Source: JALZMG01 sp963739975
Lineage (GTDB): Bacteria; Actinomycetota; Acidimicrobiia; Acidimicrobiales; Ilumatobacteraceae
Assembly: GCA_963739975.1 (NCBI GenBank)
Contig: CAVUCK010000022.1
Span: 186,001-250,000, forward strand
Reading direction: 5' to 3'
Length of the DNA: 64,000 nucleotides
Every line of letters starts with the position of its first letter. The first letter of the stretch is position 1. Both the position numbers and the translations under genes were made by a program. Of this stretch, positions 35,311-44,081 are shown one piece after another. The notes under the pieces were generated by a model. It did not search any database, had not been told where the DNA came from, and saw only the letters and a list, made by a program, of their open reading frames with translations.

Positions 35311-36180
35311 TCAGGACGGCGGGGTGAGGGCCCAGCGGACGGTGCGCGTGATCGCCTCGCCGGCGCCGCGCACGATGGTGGCCTCGGTCACCGGGAGCCA
35401 CGGCAGGCGCAGCGGCCAGCGGGCCCAGCGGGGCAGCAGCGAGATGGCGGCGACGGCGATCGGCGCGTACGCCGGGCGCAGGGCCAGCGGCAGCGGCGGG
35501 GTGGCCACGAGGTACCGGGCGGCGGCGCGGGCCTCGGCGGTGCTGCGCAGCTCGGGGCGGTACGACTCCAGGAGGTCGTGCACCTGGGCGACCGTGTGCG
35601 GCACGACGTCGGCCCCGAGTGTCGACGCCACCCGTCCGGCCTGGGCGACGTACTCGTCGCGCTCGACCGGCGTCAGCGGCTCGGCGCCGAACCGGCGGTG
35701 GGCCTCGAGGAACATCACGACCTCGGACACGTGCACCCAGGACAACAGGTGCGGGTCGTTGGCGGCGTACGGCCGTCCGTCGGGCGCCGTGCCCTGGACC
35801 CGCTCGTGCACGGCGCGCACCGTGGCGATCGACTGCTGGGCGTCGTCGACCGACCCGAACGTCGTGACGGCGAGGAAGTGGCTCGTGCGGGCCAACCGCC
35901 CCCACGGGTCCCCGCGGTAGCCGGAGTGGGCGTGGACGCCCGCCATCGCCAACGGGTGCAGCGACTGGAGGAGCAGCGCAGCGAGCCCGCCGACGAACAT
36001 CGAGGCGTCGCCGTGGACCCGCGTGATCGGGCTGCCGACCTCGAACCACCGCTCCGCATCCGGGCGGCGCAGCCGCTGGCGGGTCTCGAGACCGTCGGGG
36101 CCGGCGATGCGCTCGAAGATGGCGCCACCGATCGATCGGCGCACGCCGTCGACCAACGCGTCGATGGGGCTGGCCGGCAT
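35311..36180 (-). CDS. oxygenase MpaB-family (DUF2236) protein
   Basis: A 289-residue member of the latex-clearing/MpaB-like heme-associated family. The conserved run ADAERWFEVGSP..TRVHGDASMFVGGLAALLLQSLHPLAMAGVHAHSGYR includes the histidine-rich core (HPLAMAGV) thought to hold heme or iron; DPHLLSWVHVSEV carries another conserved His. Hydrophobic segments near the end (LALRPAYAPIAVAAISLLP) suggest membrane contact. The ATG at 36180 begins MPASPIDALV; sequence upstream is non-coding. Substrate unknown. Confidence 0.85.
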   Translation of the reverse strand: MPASPIDALVDGVRRSIGGAIFERIAGPDGLETRQRLRRPDAERWFEVGSPITRVHGDASMFVGGLAALLLQSLHPLAMAGVHAHSGYRGDPWGRLARTSHFLAVTTFGSVDDAQQSIATVRAVHERVQGTAPDGRPYAANDPHLLSWVHVSEVVMFLEAHRRFGAEPLTPVERDEYVAQAGRVASTLGADVVPHTVAQVHDLLESYRPELRSTAEARAAARYLVATPPLPLALRPAYAPIAVAAISLLPRWARWPLRLPWLPVTEATIVRGAGEAITRTVRWALTPPS

Positions 36181-36202
36181 GGCCGCCAGTCTGCCCCGCG
36201 CC

Positions 36203-36937
36203 TCAGCCGTCGGGGCCCCAGCCGAAGATCCCGCCGACGCCGCCGCCCGTCCAACCCGCGTAGACGCCGACGGCGGCACCGACGGCCACCGCCAGAACCA
36301 TCCAGGGCCACGCGTCGCGACGGACCGGGCGCTGATCGGGCTGCCGAGGCCGCATCAGGTAGGGACCGGCGAGCAGCCCGAGGAACCAACCGGCGGGATG
36401 GCTGAGGTCGAAGATCAGGCCGGACAACAGCAGCGGTCCGAGGTGGTAGGTGCTGATGGCGAGGCGCACCCCCCGCCGCAGCGGCGACCGCAGATAGGCC
36501 GACCACGCGCCCAAGCAGGCGAACCCGCCGACCGAGATGCCGAAGTCGGTGACGTTGGTGACCTCCTGGGCGAAGGCGCTCGTGTTGTCCTGCAGCGGGA
36601 TGATCGCGAGGAGGACGAGCAGGACGCCGAGCACCTGACCGCCGACCAGCGCCACCAACGCCCGCCAGTGACCGGCGACGTGCTCGTACAGCACCACGGC
36701 GATGACGGTGAAGCTGGGCAGCGGGATGGCCAGGTCGCCGACGAGGACCGCCCCCGTGAACAGCGTCCACCACCGGCCCTCCTGCAGCGCCGGCAGGCCG
36801 TAGCCGAGCTCGGCCATGTCGGCGGCGGTGCGGTCGTCGCCGAGGGCCCACCGGGCGACGAACGTGGCGAGGATCGGCACGACGATGACGCCGATCGACA
36901 CCAGATACCTGGCCGGCCATCGCAGCACCCCCCGCAC
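36203..36937 (-). CDS. rhomboid-like polytopic membrane protein
   Basis: About 244 residues with six or more hydrophobic helices (LVSIGVIVVPILATFVARW, LVALVGGQVLGVLLVLLAI, WPWMVLAVAVGAAVGVYAG). The block TDFGISVGGFACLGAW recalls the rhomboid GxSG helix, and DLSHPAGWFLGLLAGPYLM places a His in a later helix; GISVGG departs from a strict GxSG, so protease activity is doubtful. The start is uncertain (GTG 36937 or 36928). It lies between the dus and mpaB-like genes on the same strand. Confidence 0.6.
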   Translation of the reverse strand: MRGVLRWPARYLVSIGVIVVPILATFVARWALGDDRTAADMAELGYGLPALQEGRWWTLFTGAVLVGDLAIPLPSFTVIAVVLYEHVAGHWRALVALVGGQVLGVLLVLLAIIPLQDNTSAFAQEVTNVTDFGISVGGFACLGAWSAYLRSPLRRGVRLAISTYHLGPLLLSGLIFDLSHPAGWFLGLLAGPYLMRPRQPDQRPVRRDAWPWMVLAVAVGAAVGVYAGWTGGGVGGIFGWGPDG

Positions 36938-36992
36938 GACGGGAGATCGTCGCGCATGTGGGTCCCCGGGACTGCTGTGGGGGCGCGCGAGA

Positions 36993-38132
36993 TCAGCCGC
37001 CGGAAAGGGCGAGGACGTCGGCGTCGTCGGGGATCCGGAGATCGTCGACGTCGTCCGGGTCGTCGAGGAAGCCGTCCGGCAGGGCGACGCGGATCGGCCC
37101 GTTGGTGTGCCCGCGCCGGATGCGCTCGCCGCCGGGGACGACGGCCAGTTCGGGGTCGAGCGGCGCCGCCAGGTCATCGAGCTCGCCGAGCGACGACACC
37201 CCGGCGAACCGCCGGCGCACGTCGCCGCCCACCGGGTAGCCGGTGAGGTACCACGACGCGTGCTTGCGGAACGTGCGCATGGCCACCCGCTCGTCGTCGA
37301 AGTGGGCGACCAGCGCCCGGGCATGGTCGGTCATCACGGCAAGGGCGACGCCCAACGGGCGGGGGCCGGCGACCGGGCGGCCGGCCATGGCGTCGATCAG
37401 GTCGCCGAACAGCCATGGGCGACCGAGGCAGCCGCGGCCGACGACCACGCCGTCGCAGCCGGTGGCCCGCATCATCGTGACGGCGTCGGCGGCCTCCCAG
37501 ATGTCACCGTTGCCGAGCACGGGGATGCCGTCGACGTGGGCCTTCAGCTCGGCGATCGCCGACCAGTCGGCCTCGCCGGCGTAGTGCTGCTGGACGGTGC
37601 GGGCGTGCAGGGCGATGGCCACAACACCCTCGTCGCGGCAGATCTCACCGGCCCGGAGGTGGGTGCGCAGCGCGGGGTGGAGGCCGACGCGGAACTTGGC
37701 GGTGACGGGCACGCCGTGCGGAGCCGCCGCAGCGACAGCGGCGCGCACGATCGCCGCCAGCAGCCGCGGCCTGGCCGGCACGGCGGCGCCACCGCCCTTG
37801 CGGGTGACCTTGGCCGCCGGGCAGCCGAAGTTGAGGTCGAGGTGGTCGACGAGCCCGGCCGCGCAGACCCGGTCGACGGCGCGACCCATCATCACGGGGT
37901 CCGAGCCGTACAGCTGCAGGCTGCGCGGGTGCTCGTCGGGACCGAACGTGACCATCCGGTCGGTCTTGGCGTTGCCGTGCACGAGGGCCGTCGCCATCAC
38001 CATCTCGTTGACGTAGACGAGCCCCGGCCCGAAGCGGCGGCACAGTGCCCGGAACGGCGCGTTCGTCACGCCGGCCATCGGCGCCAGCACGACCGGCGCA
38101 GCCGGCGTGAACGCACCGATCCGCAACTCCAC
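36993..38132 (-). CDS. dus: tRNA-dihydrouridine synthase
   Basis: A 379-residue FMN enzyme reducing uridines in tRNA loops. It shows the N-terminal PVVLAPMAGVTNAPFRALCRRFG, the catalytic-cysteine motif LDLNFGCPAAKVTRKGGGAA, and the FMN phosphate motif DGVVVGRGCLGRPWLF. The GTG at 38132 is fixed by TAGCGT eight bases upstream. The subgroup is probably DusB-like, judged only by length and overall look. Confidence 0.93.
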   Translation of the reverse strand: MELRIGAFTPAAPVVLAPMAGVTNAPFRALCRRFGPGLVYVNEMVMATALVHGNAKTDRMVTFGPDEHPRSLQLYGSDPVMMGRAVDRVCAAGLVDHLDLNFGCPAAKVTRKGGGAAVPARPRLLAAIVRAAVAAAAPHGVPVTAKFRVGLHPALRTHLRAGEICRDEGVVAIALHARTVQQHYAGEADWSAIAELKAHVDGIPVLGNGDIWEAADAVTMMRATGCDGVVVGRGCLGRPWLFGDLIDAMAGRPVAGPRPLGVALAVMTDHARALVAHFDDERVAMRTFRKHASWYLTGYPVGGDVRRRFAGVSSLGELDDLAAPLDPELAVVPGGERIRRGHTNGPIRVALPDGFLDDPDDVDDLRIPDDADVLALSGG

Positions 38133-38140
38133 GCCCCCCG

Positions 38141-38146
38141 ACGCTA
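38141..38146 (-). promoter_or_regulatory. -10 element of dus (leaderless)
   Basis: Minus-strand TAGCGT, 8 bases before the GTG at 38132; the -35 zone falls in the family A palindrome. Confidence 0.5.
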
Positions 38147-38156
38147 ACGACCATCC

Positions 38157-38241
38157 CCATTCGAGTGTTTGGGCGCATCCGAGTGTTTCGTGCGGGGCCT
38201 CCATGCGCGAACCACTCGGATGCAGGGAAACACTCGGATGG
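38157..38241. repeat. family A palindrome, 85 bp
   Basis: Same length and architecture as the copy upstream of mftA (11426-11510): two GAGTGTTT half-copies mirrored by two ACTCGGATG half-copies, shared core GTGCGGGG. It ends two bases from the tsaD stop codon (38244) and forms the upstream part of the dus promoter. Confidence 0.9.
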
Positions 38242-38243
38242 AT

Positions 38244-39281
38244 CTACAGGCGGAGGTTGGGGTGGGCGCCTTGATCGAGGGGGGTGGGGCCGTCGAGGCG
38301 CAGGCGGTGCCAGCCGGCGGCGGCGATCATCGCCGCGTTGTCGGTGCACATCGCCCGGCTCGGCAGATAGGCCCGCAGCCCGTCCTCGGTGCAGGCGTCG
38401 AGCATTCGCTCGCGCAGCTCGGAGTTGGCGGCCACGCCGCCGCCGAGGGCCAGGCCCCGTGCCCCGACCGACGCCGCCGCCCGCCGCGCCTTGTGCACCA
38501 GCACGTCGACGACGGCGGCCTGGAACGACGCCGCGACGTCGGCCGTGTCGACGTCCGGGTTGGCCCGCACGTGGTTCATCACCGACGTCTTGAGCCCCGA
38601 GAAGCTGACGTCCAGCCCGACGTCGCGCATCGCCCGCGGGAAGGCGATCGCCGCCGGGTCGCCATCGAGCGCGGTCCGCTCGATCGCCGGCCCGCCCGGG
38701 TACCCGAGCCCGAGGAACCGGGCGACCTTGTCGAACGCCTCCCCGGCGGCGTCGTCGATGGTCTGACCGAGCATCCGGTACTCCCCCGGCGCCGTCATCT
38801 CGACGAGCAGGGTGTGCCCGCCGGACACCAGCAGCACCACGATCGGCAGCTCCACCCCGGGGTCGTCGAGCAGCGCCGCGTACAGATGCGCCTCGAGGTG
38901 GTTGACGCCGACGAACGGCACGTCCCACGCCAGCGCAAGTGCCTTGGCAGCCGACACACCGACGAGCAGCGCGCCGATCAGCCCGGGGCCAATGGTGCAG
39001 GCCACGGCGTCGACCCGCTGGTCGTCCACCCCGGCCTCGACAATCGCCCGAGCGATCACCGGGTTGAGCAGCTCGAGGTGGGCCCGGCTGGCGATCTCGG
39101 GCACGACCCCACCGAACGTGGCGTGCAGCTCGATCTGCGAGCTGATCACACTCGACAGCACGTCGCCGCCGCCCATCACCAGCGCTGCCGCCGTCTCGTC
39201 GCAGCTCGTCTCGATCCCCAGCACCACCGTCTCGGGCCCGACGTCGAACACCTCGGCGCCAAGGTCGGCGACGTCAGTCAC
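38244..39281 (-). CDS. tsaD: tRNA N6-threonylcarbamoyladenosine transferase TsaD
   Basis: A 345-residue Kae1/YgjD protein placing the threonylcarbamoyl group on A37 of ANN-decoding tRNAs. It carries VLGIETSCDETAAAL, the metal motif VNHLEAHLYA, the nucleotide loops SGGHTLL and LALGGGVAANSELR, and a late ATDNA-like MCTDNAAMIA. It overlaps rimI by eight bases, with tsaB and tsaE just upstream, giving three of the four bacterial t6A proteins in one run; tsaC is not in the window. Confidence 0.97.
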   Translation of the reverse strand: MTDVADLGAEVFDVGPETVVLGIETSCDETAAALVMGGGDVLSSVISSQIELHATFGGVVPEIASRAHLELLNPVIARAIVEAGVDDQRVDAVACTIGPGLIGALLVGVSAAKALALAWDVPFVGVNHLEAHLYAALLDDPGVELPIVVLLVSGGHTLLVEMTAPGEYRMLGQTIDDAAGEAFDKVARFLGLGYPGGPAIERTALDGDPAAIAFPRAMRDVGLDVSFSGLKTSVMNHVRANPDVDTADVAASFQAAVVDVLVHKARRAAASVGARGLALGGGVAANSELRERMLDACTEDGLRAYLPSRAMCTDNAAMIAAAGWHRLRLDGPTPLDQGAHPNLRL

Positions 39282-39804
39282 CGCGCACCCGCGCCAGGCG
39301 CTCGGCGTACTCGGGCGAGGTGATGTCGTGGCACCACATCACGATGGCGTCCTCGTTCTCCTCGTAGTACTTCCGCCGGACACCGGCCGGCACGAACCCG
39401 AAGGTGCGATACAGCGCCTGGGCGCCGGTGCTGCTGGCCCGCACCTCCAGCGTCCAGGCCACGCAGCCCCGCTCGATCGCCGCCGTCGCCAGCCCGCCGA
39501 GCAGCCGCCTGCCGATGCCCGCCCGGCGGTGGTCCTGGTGCACCGCCACGTTCGTCACGTGGGCCTCGTCGAGCACGTACATCAACCCGGCGTAGCCGAC
39601 CACCACACGACCACGCCGAGCCACGAGGTAGCACCGGGCGCCGTCGCGAGCCTGGTCCAGCTCGCTGTGGAACACCCGCTCGCTCCACGGCTTCGGGTAC
39701 GCCGCGCGCTCGATGGCCAGCGCCGCGCCGACGTGGCGATGGCGCATCGGCTCGACCACCACGGTCGCCTCGGGCCGGTCGCGCAGCCGATCGAGCAGCT
39801 TCAT
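39274..39804 (-). CDS. rimI: ribosomal-protein-alanine N-acetyltransferase RimI-like
   Basis: A 176-residue GNAT acetyltransferase. The acetyl-CoA loop is HQDHRRAGIGRRLLGGL, followed by WTLEVRASSTGAQALYRTFGFVPAGVRRKYY, the RimI-type end. Its place between tsaB and tsaD is the usual one for rimI in actinobacteria. Starts in the ATGA overlap with the tsaB stop. Confidence 0.92.
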   Translation of the reverse strand: MKLLDRLRDRPEATVVVEPMRHRHVGAALAIERAAYPKPWSERVFHSELDQARDGARCYLVARRGRVVVGYAGLMYVLDEAHVTNVAVHQDHRRAGIGRRLLGGLATAAIERGCVAWTLEVRASSTGAQALYRTFGFVPAGVRRKYYEENEDAIVMWCHDITSPEYAERLARVRGD

Positions 39805-40508
39805 GGGTTTCGACCAGCGACGGTGGCCCGGCGGGCCCAGTTGATCTGGGCGTCGGGCTGGCGCAGGTACACGGGGCGGATCTCGGCCGGGCTGACCCAC
39901 TCCTCGCGCAGCGCCCTGGCGTGGGCCAGCGCCACGAGCTGGGCCGCCGACGGGTGGGCGTCCTCGGCGATCTCGCAGTGGTAGCCCTCGACGATCTCGG
40001 CCCGGTAGCGCAGCGCCCCGTCGCCGACGCACAGCACCTCCTGGCTGCGCGCCAGGAGGTCGGCGACCAGTTCGGCGACCGGACCGACCCGCGGCCCGAC
40101 GACCTGCTGCACACCCCCGGGCACCGGCCGGTACAGGGCGTAGAACACCTCGCCCTTGCGGGCGTCGACGACCGGCACCACGACCCGGTCCGACCGTCGG
40201 TGGCGGAACGCCAGCAGATCGAGCGACGGGATGCCGATCATCGGTAGGCGCAGCGCCAGCGCCAGCGCCTTGGCTGCGGCGAGCCCCACGCGCATCCCGG
40301 TGAACAGGCCCGGGCCGACGTCAACGGCGATCAGCCCCAGCTCCTCGAGGCCGATGTCGGCCTGGGCGCAGACGAAATCGATGGCTGGGGTCAGCGTCTC
40401 GGCGTGCCGTCGCCCGCGCGCCACCTCGAACAGCGCGATGACGCCCTCGTGCCCGCCCAATGCGACGCTGACCTGCTCGGTCGCCGTCTCGATGCCGAGA
40501 ATCAACAT
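39801..40508 (-). CDS. tsaB: t6A biosynthesis scaffold protein TsaB
   Basis: A 235-residue paralogue of TsaD that lacks its metal site and stabilises the TsaBDE complex. It opens MLILGIETATEQVSVAL and has the family block VDVGPGLFTGMRVGLAAAKALALAL. The normal position is between tsaE and rimI; the stop overlaps rimI in ATGA. Confidence 0.95.
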   Translation of the reverse strand: MLILGIETATEQVSVALGGHEGVIALFEVARGRRHAETLTPAIDFVCAQADIGLEELGLIAVDVGPGLFTGMRVGLAAAKALALALRLPMIGIPSLDLLAFRHRRSDRVVVPVVDARKGEVFYALYRPVPGGVQQVVGPRVGPVAELVADLLARSQEVLCVGDGALRYRAEIVEGYHCEIAEDAHPSAAQLVALAHARALREEWVSPAEIRPVYLRQPDAQINWARRATVAGRNP

Positions 40509-40529
40509 GGGCTGCTCAACATGGTCGGC

Positions 40530-41021
40530 TCAGCCCGCCCATCGGCTCAGCGCCCCCGCCAGCCGGGCCCAGCGGGTCGCCCACGTGCGCCCGCTCGCAC
40601 CGATCGTGATCGCCCGCGCCTCCAGATCGCCGGCATCGGGCGCCAGCTCGACGATGAGGTGGTCGCCGAACGTCGACTCGACCACGTCACCCCACTCGAC
40701 CAGCACGATGCCGTGGTACTCGGCCAGCTCGCCGAGCGCCAGTTCGGCCACCTCGGCCAGCTGCTCGAGGCGGTACAGATCGGCGTGGTGCAGGGTTGCA
40801 CCAGCGGTGTCGTAGCTGTGCACCAGCGTGAAGGTGGGCGACGTGATCGGCTCCGTCACGCCGAGCGCCCTCCCGAAACCCTGGGCGAACGCCGTCTTGC
40901 CCGAGCCCATCTCCCCGGCCAGCAGGATCACGTCGCCCTCGCCGGCCACCGCGGCGACGGCGGCGGCGATGTCGAGCGTGTCGTCGAGCGAGCGAGCGCG
41001 CAGCAGCAGGGTCGGCGCCAT
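40530..41021 (-). CDS. tsaE: t6A biosynthesis ATPase TsaE
   Basis: A 163-residue ATPase driving turnover of the t6A complex. The P-loop LAGEMGSGKTAFAQGFGRALG lies near residues 34-54, then SPTFTLVHSY and the HHADLYRLE motif, with VLVEWGDVV. TAACCT lies ten bases before the ATG. It sits 21 bases ahead of tsaB. Confidence 0.95.
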   Translation of the reverse strand: MAPTLLLRARSLDDTLDIAAAVAAVAGEGDVILLAGEMGSGKTAFAQGFGRALGVTEPITSPTFTLVHSYDTAGATLHHADLYRLEQLAEVAELALGELAEYHGIVLVEWGDVVESTFGDHLIVELAPDAGDLEARAITIGASGRTWATRWARLAGALSRWAG

Positions 41022-41034
41022 GGCCCGGCCGAGG

Positions 41035-42234
41035 TTACGAGAGCGCAGAGGGGGGACGGGGTGACGAGCGGACGTGGACCCGCGGGATGCGCGGCGAGAT
41101 GCCGCACATGATCTCGTAGCCGATCGTGTCGAGGTGACCCGCCAGCTCGCCGACGCCGATCGACTCGTCGCCCTGGCGACCGATCAACACCACCTCGTCA
41201 CCACGGTCGACGGGGTCGTCGCCGCAGTCGACCATGAACTGGTCCATCGTGATCGACCCGATGATCGGCCGCCGCCGCCCGCCGATCAGCACGTCGGCCA
41301 CGTTGCTCAGACCCCGCCGCACGCCGTCGGCGTACCCCAGCGGAACGGTGGCCACATTGGCGTCCGCCGGCAGCTGGTGGCTGAGGCCGTACGACAGCCG
41401 CTCGCCCGCGCCCAGCCGCTTGACGAACGACACCCGCGCTTTCAGGGACAACACCGGCTGCAGCTCCGCCGCGGCGGCGTCGACCTGGGGGCCCGGCGAC
41501 ACGCCGTACAGCCCGATGCCGGCGCGCACGAACGACCGGCGGGCGCGGGGCTGGATGAACGCACCGGCCGAGTTGGCGGCGTGGACGACCTCGACTGGAG
41601 GCAGCGCCGCCAGCACCTCGTCGAACTGCGCCAGCTGGCGATCCGTGTACGGGTGGCCGAGCTCGTCGGCAACCGCCAGGTGGGTGTAGATCCCCTCCAG
41701 GGTGAGCCACGGCGCATGTCCGGCGATCCGGTCGGCGAGGTCCTTGGCCAGCGACGGCGGCGCCCCGACGCGGTGCATGCCGGTGTCGACCTTGAGGTGC
41801 ACGCCGAGGTTGCGCACTCGCAGGGCCGCCAGCGAGTCGATCGCCTCGACGGTGCCGACCGTCGGCGTCAGTCGGTTGGCGGCCAGCACGGCCAGCTCGC
41901 TGGCCGGCTGCTCCCACATCACCAGGATCGGCTGATCGATCCCCTCCGCCCGCAGCGCCTCGCCTTCGGCGGTCAGCGCGACGCACAACCCCTCGCAACC
42001 GGCGTCGACGGCCGCCTTGCCCACGGCGACCATGCCGTGGCCGTAGCCGTCGGCCTTGACGACGCCCCACACCTCGGCCGGCGCCGACTGCGCCCGCAGC
42101 ACGCCGACGTTGTGGGCGACGGCGTCGAGGTCGATCTCGGCCCATGCCCAGCGGTGGGCGCTTGCGCCGTGGTTCGGGTCGGCGCGCACCTGGTGCTCGC
42201 CGTGCAGCAGCGTGACGATCCGCCGGTCACTCAT
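41035..42234 (-). CDS. alr: alanine racemase
   Basis: A 399-residue PLP enzyme supplying D-alanine for peptidoglycan. The PLP lysine is K60 in VVKADGYGHG; the barrel motifs HLKVDTGMHRVG and GIGLYGVSPGP and the C-terminal ITMDQFMVDCG block with the second catalytic Tyr region are all present. Its ATG overlaps the nnrD stop (ATGA) and follows the GTGAGCGAGCG module. Confidence 0.96.
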   Translation of the reverse strand: MSDRRIVTLLHGEHQVRADPNHGASAHRWAWAEIDLDAVAHNVGVLRAQSAPAEVWGVVKADGYGHGMVAVGKAAVDAGCEGLCVALTAEGEALRAEGIDQPILVMWEQPASELAVLAANRLTPTVGTVEAIDSLAALRVRNLGVHLKVDTGMHRVGAPPSLAKDLADRIAGHAPWLTLEGIYTHLAVADELGHPYTDRQLAQFDEVLAALPPVEVVHAANSAGAFIQPRARRSFVRAGIGLYGVSPGPQVDAAAAELQPVLSLKARVSFVKRLGAGERLSYGLSHQLPADANVATVPLGYADGVRRGLSNVADVLIGGRRRPIIGSITMDQFMVDCGDDPVDRGDEVVLIGRQGDESIGVGELAGHLDTIGYEIMCGISPRIPRVHVRSSPRPPSALS

Positions 42235-43658
42235 GCCAAGACCTCGCTCGACCGTTCGCTCGCCGAGTCCACCGTTACCGTCGATGCCCGCCCCGGACGC
42301 TCGCTCACAACTTGGCTCAACACGACCGGGATGGCGTCGAGCAGATCACTGGCGACGAGCCCGACACGCGGCCCCAGGTGGGCGGCTCGACCGTGGATCC
42401 AGGCCCCGGCGGCGGCGGCCCGCAGGGCGGGCGTGCCCGCCGCCAGCAGGGCGCCGATGATGCCCGACAGCACGTCCCCCGTGCCCGCGGTGGCCAACCG
42501 GGCGTCGCCGGTCATCGTGACCAGCACGTCACCGCCGGCGTCGGCGACGACCGTCGTCGACCCCTTGAGCAGCACCACGCAACGGAGGTCGGCGGCCAGC
42601 CGACGGCACGCCGCGATGCGGTCGGCGTCGGGTCGCTGCCCGGTCAGCAGGCCGTACTCGCCGTCGTGCGGCGTCAGCACCGTGGCGTCGCGCCGGTCAC
42701 GCAGCACCGCAACGGCGCCGTCGGCCGACCACGACAGGGCGTACAGCCCGTCGCCGTCGACCAGCACGGGCAACTCGGCGGCGGCGACCAGCTCGCGCAC
42801 CGAGTCGACCGTCGCCTCCTCGCGCCCGAGACCCGGACCGATGACCAGGGCGTGGAACCGGTCGAGCCCGTCGAGCACCGCCTTCGCCCATCCTGTGTCG
42901 GGCACGTGCCGCTGCACCACCTCGACCGGCGGATCGGCCTCGATGCCGGGCGACGACAGGGTGACCATCCCACTGCCGGCCCGCTGGGCCGACGCCGAGG
43001 CCAGGTGGGCGGCCCCGGTCATCCCGGCCGACCCGGCGACCATCCGCACCGCGGCGGTCCACTTGTGCGCGTCCCGAGCTCGCGGCTGCAGCCACGACCG
43101 CACGTCCGCCGGTTCGACGAGGTGGGCGCGGGCGCCGGACATGTCAAGGCCGATGTCGGCGACCTCGACCGTGCCGGTCAGCGTTGCGCCGTCGCCGAGG
43201 AGGACCCCCGGCTTCAGCGCGGCGAACGTGACCGTCCGCGCTGCGGCCAGTGGCCGGCCGTGCGCCTCGCCGGTGAGGCCGTCGACTCCGCTCGGGACGT
43301 CGACGGCGAGCACGTCAGCGCCGCCGACCTCCGGCGCCGACCACGTTCCCTTGAACCCGGTGCCGTAGGCGGCGTCGATCACCAGATCGGCCGGCGGCAA
43401 CACCGGCGGACAGTCCTTGGCGTCGAACACCCGGACCTTGACGCCGCCGGCGGTCAGTCGGGTGGCCGCCGCCCGGCCGTCGGCCCCGTTGTTGCCCTTG
43501 CCGGCGATGACGTTGACGACCCGTCCGTAGGTGCCGCCGAGCATCGTGCGGGCCGTCCGGGCGACGGCGCCGCCGGCCCGCTCGATCAGCACGTCGACCG
43601 GCTCCGGGGCGGCGGCGTCGACGGCCGCCATCTCCTCGGGGGTCACGATCGGGATCAC
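42231..43658 (-). CDS. nnrD: bifunctional NAD(P)H-hydrate epimerase / ADP-dependent dehydratase
   Basis: A 475-residue metabolite-repair enzyme restoring hydrated NAD(P)H. The N-terminal YjeF_N epimerase shows VNVIAGKGNNGADGRAAA and VIDAAYGTGFKG; the C-terminal carbohydrate-kinase-like dehydratase shows VIGPGLGR, VLTPHDGEYGLL, LLKGSTTVV and ATAGTGDVLSGIIGALLAAG. The last 30 residues (VSERPGRAS..SERSSEVLA) are coded by the GTGAGCGAGCG repeat and are probably not part of the fold. TATCGT lies nine bases before the GTG start. Confidence 0.95.
   Translation of the reverse strand: MIPIVTPEEMAAVDAAAPEPVDVLIERAGGAVARTARTMLGGTYGRVVNVIAGKGNNGADGRAAATRLTAGGVKVRVFDAKDCPPVLPPADLVIDAAYGTGFKGTWSAPEVGGADVLAVDVPSGVDGLTGEAHGRPLAAARTVTFAALKPGVLLGDGATLTGTVEVADIGLDMSGARAHLVEPADVRSWLQPRARDAHKWTAAVRMVAGSAGMTGAAHLASASAQRAGSGMVTLSSPGIEADPPVEVVQRHVPDTGWAKAVLDGLDRFHALVIGPGLGREEATVDSVRELVAAAELPVLVDGDGLYALSWSADGAVAVLRDRRDATVLTPHDGEYGLLTGQRPDADRIAACRRLAADLRCVVLLKGSTTVVADAGGDVLVTMTGDARLATAGTGDVLSGIIGALLAAGTPALRAAAAGAWIHGRAAHLGPRVGLVASDLLDAIPVVLSQVVSERPGRASTVTVDSASERSSEVLA
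42234..42308 (-). repeat. GTGAGCGAGCG start-proximal module, copy 3 (inside nnrD 3' end)
   Basis: On the minus strand: GTGAGCGAGCGTCCGGGG (42308-42291), then GACTCGGCGAGCGAACGG (42269-42252), then the alr ATG at 42234. Same order as the copies at 2469 and 11902, but here translated as the nnrD tail. Confidence 0.7.
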
Positions 43659-43685
43659 CGCCGCACGACGATACGAGGGCGGGGT

Positions 43686-44051
43686 TCAGTCCGCGGCGAC
43701 CACTGCCACCGCAACGGGCCCGTCGTGGCTGAGTGACAGGTGCCAGCCCGTGACGCCTCGGTCGAGCGCCAGCTCGGCGGCGCGGCGGGTGACGCTGAGG
43801 TGTGGAGCGCCGGACGGGTCGACGTCGACCCACACGTCGTGGAAGCCGAAGGCACCGAGCCCGAGCCCGAGGGCCTTCATCACGGCTTCGCGCGCCGCGA
43901 AGCGGGCCGCCAGCGACGGCACCGGATCGATCTTGCGCGCCACGTACTCCAGCTCGCTGGCCACGAAGACCCGCCGCCGCATCCCCGGCGTGCGGGTCAA
44001 TGCGGCCCGGAAGCGCGGGATGGATACGACGTCGACCCCAACGCCCTTCAC
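43686..44051 (-). CDS. acpS: holo-[acyl-carrier-protein] synthase
   Basis: A 121-residue phosphopantetheinyl transferase activating acyl carrier protein from CoA. Metal and CoA motifs GVDVVSIPRF (residues 4-13) and AARFAAREAVMKALG are intact, and the end WHLSLSHDGPVAVAVV is typical. GTG start at 44051, between the glmS-like gene and nnrD, an order common in actinobacteria. Confidence 0.95.
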   Translation of the reverse strand: MKGVGVDVVSIPRFRAALTRTPGMRRRVFVASELEYVARKIDPVPSLAARFAAREAVMKALGLGLGAFGFHDVWVDVDPSGAPHLSVTRRAAELALDRGVTGWHLSLSHDGPVAVAVVAAD

Positions 44052-44081
44052 GACGCGGCCGCCGGCGAGGCGATGCTCACC

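Noticed and set aside
36203..36937. Active rhomboid protease
   Set aside because: The serine motif reads GISVGG, not a clear GxSG, and no convincing Ser-His pair can be placed; kept as rhomboid-like only.
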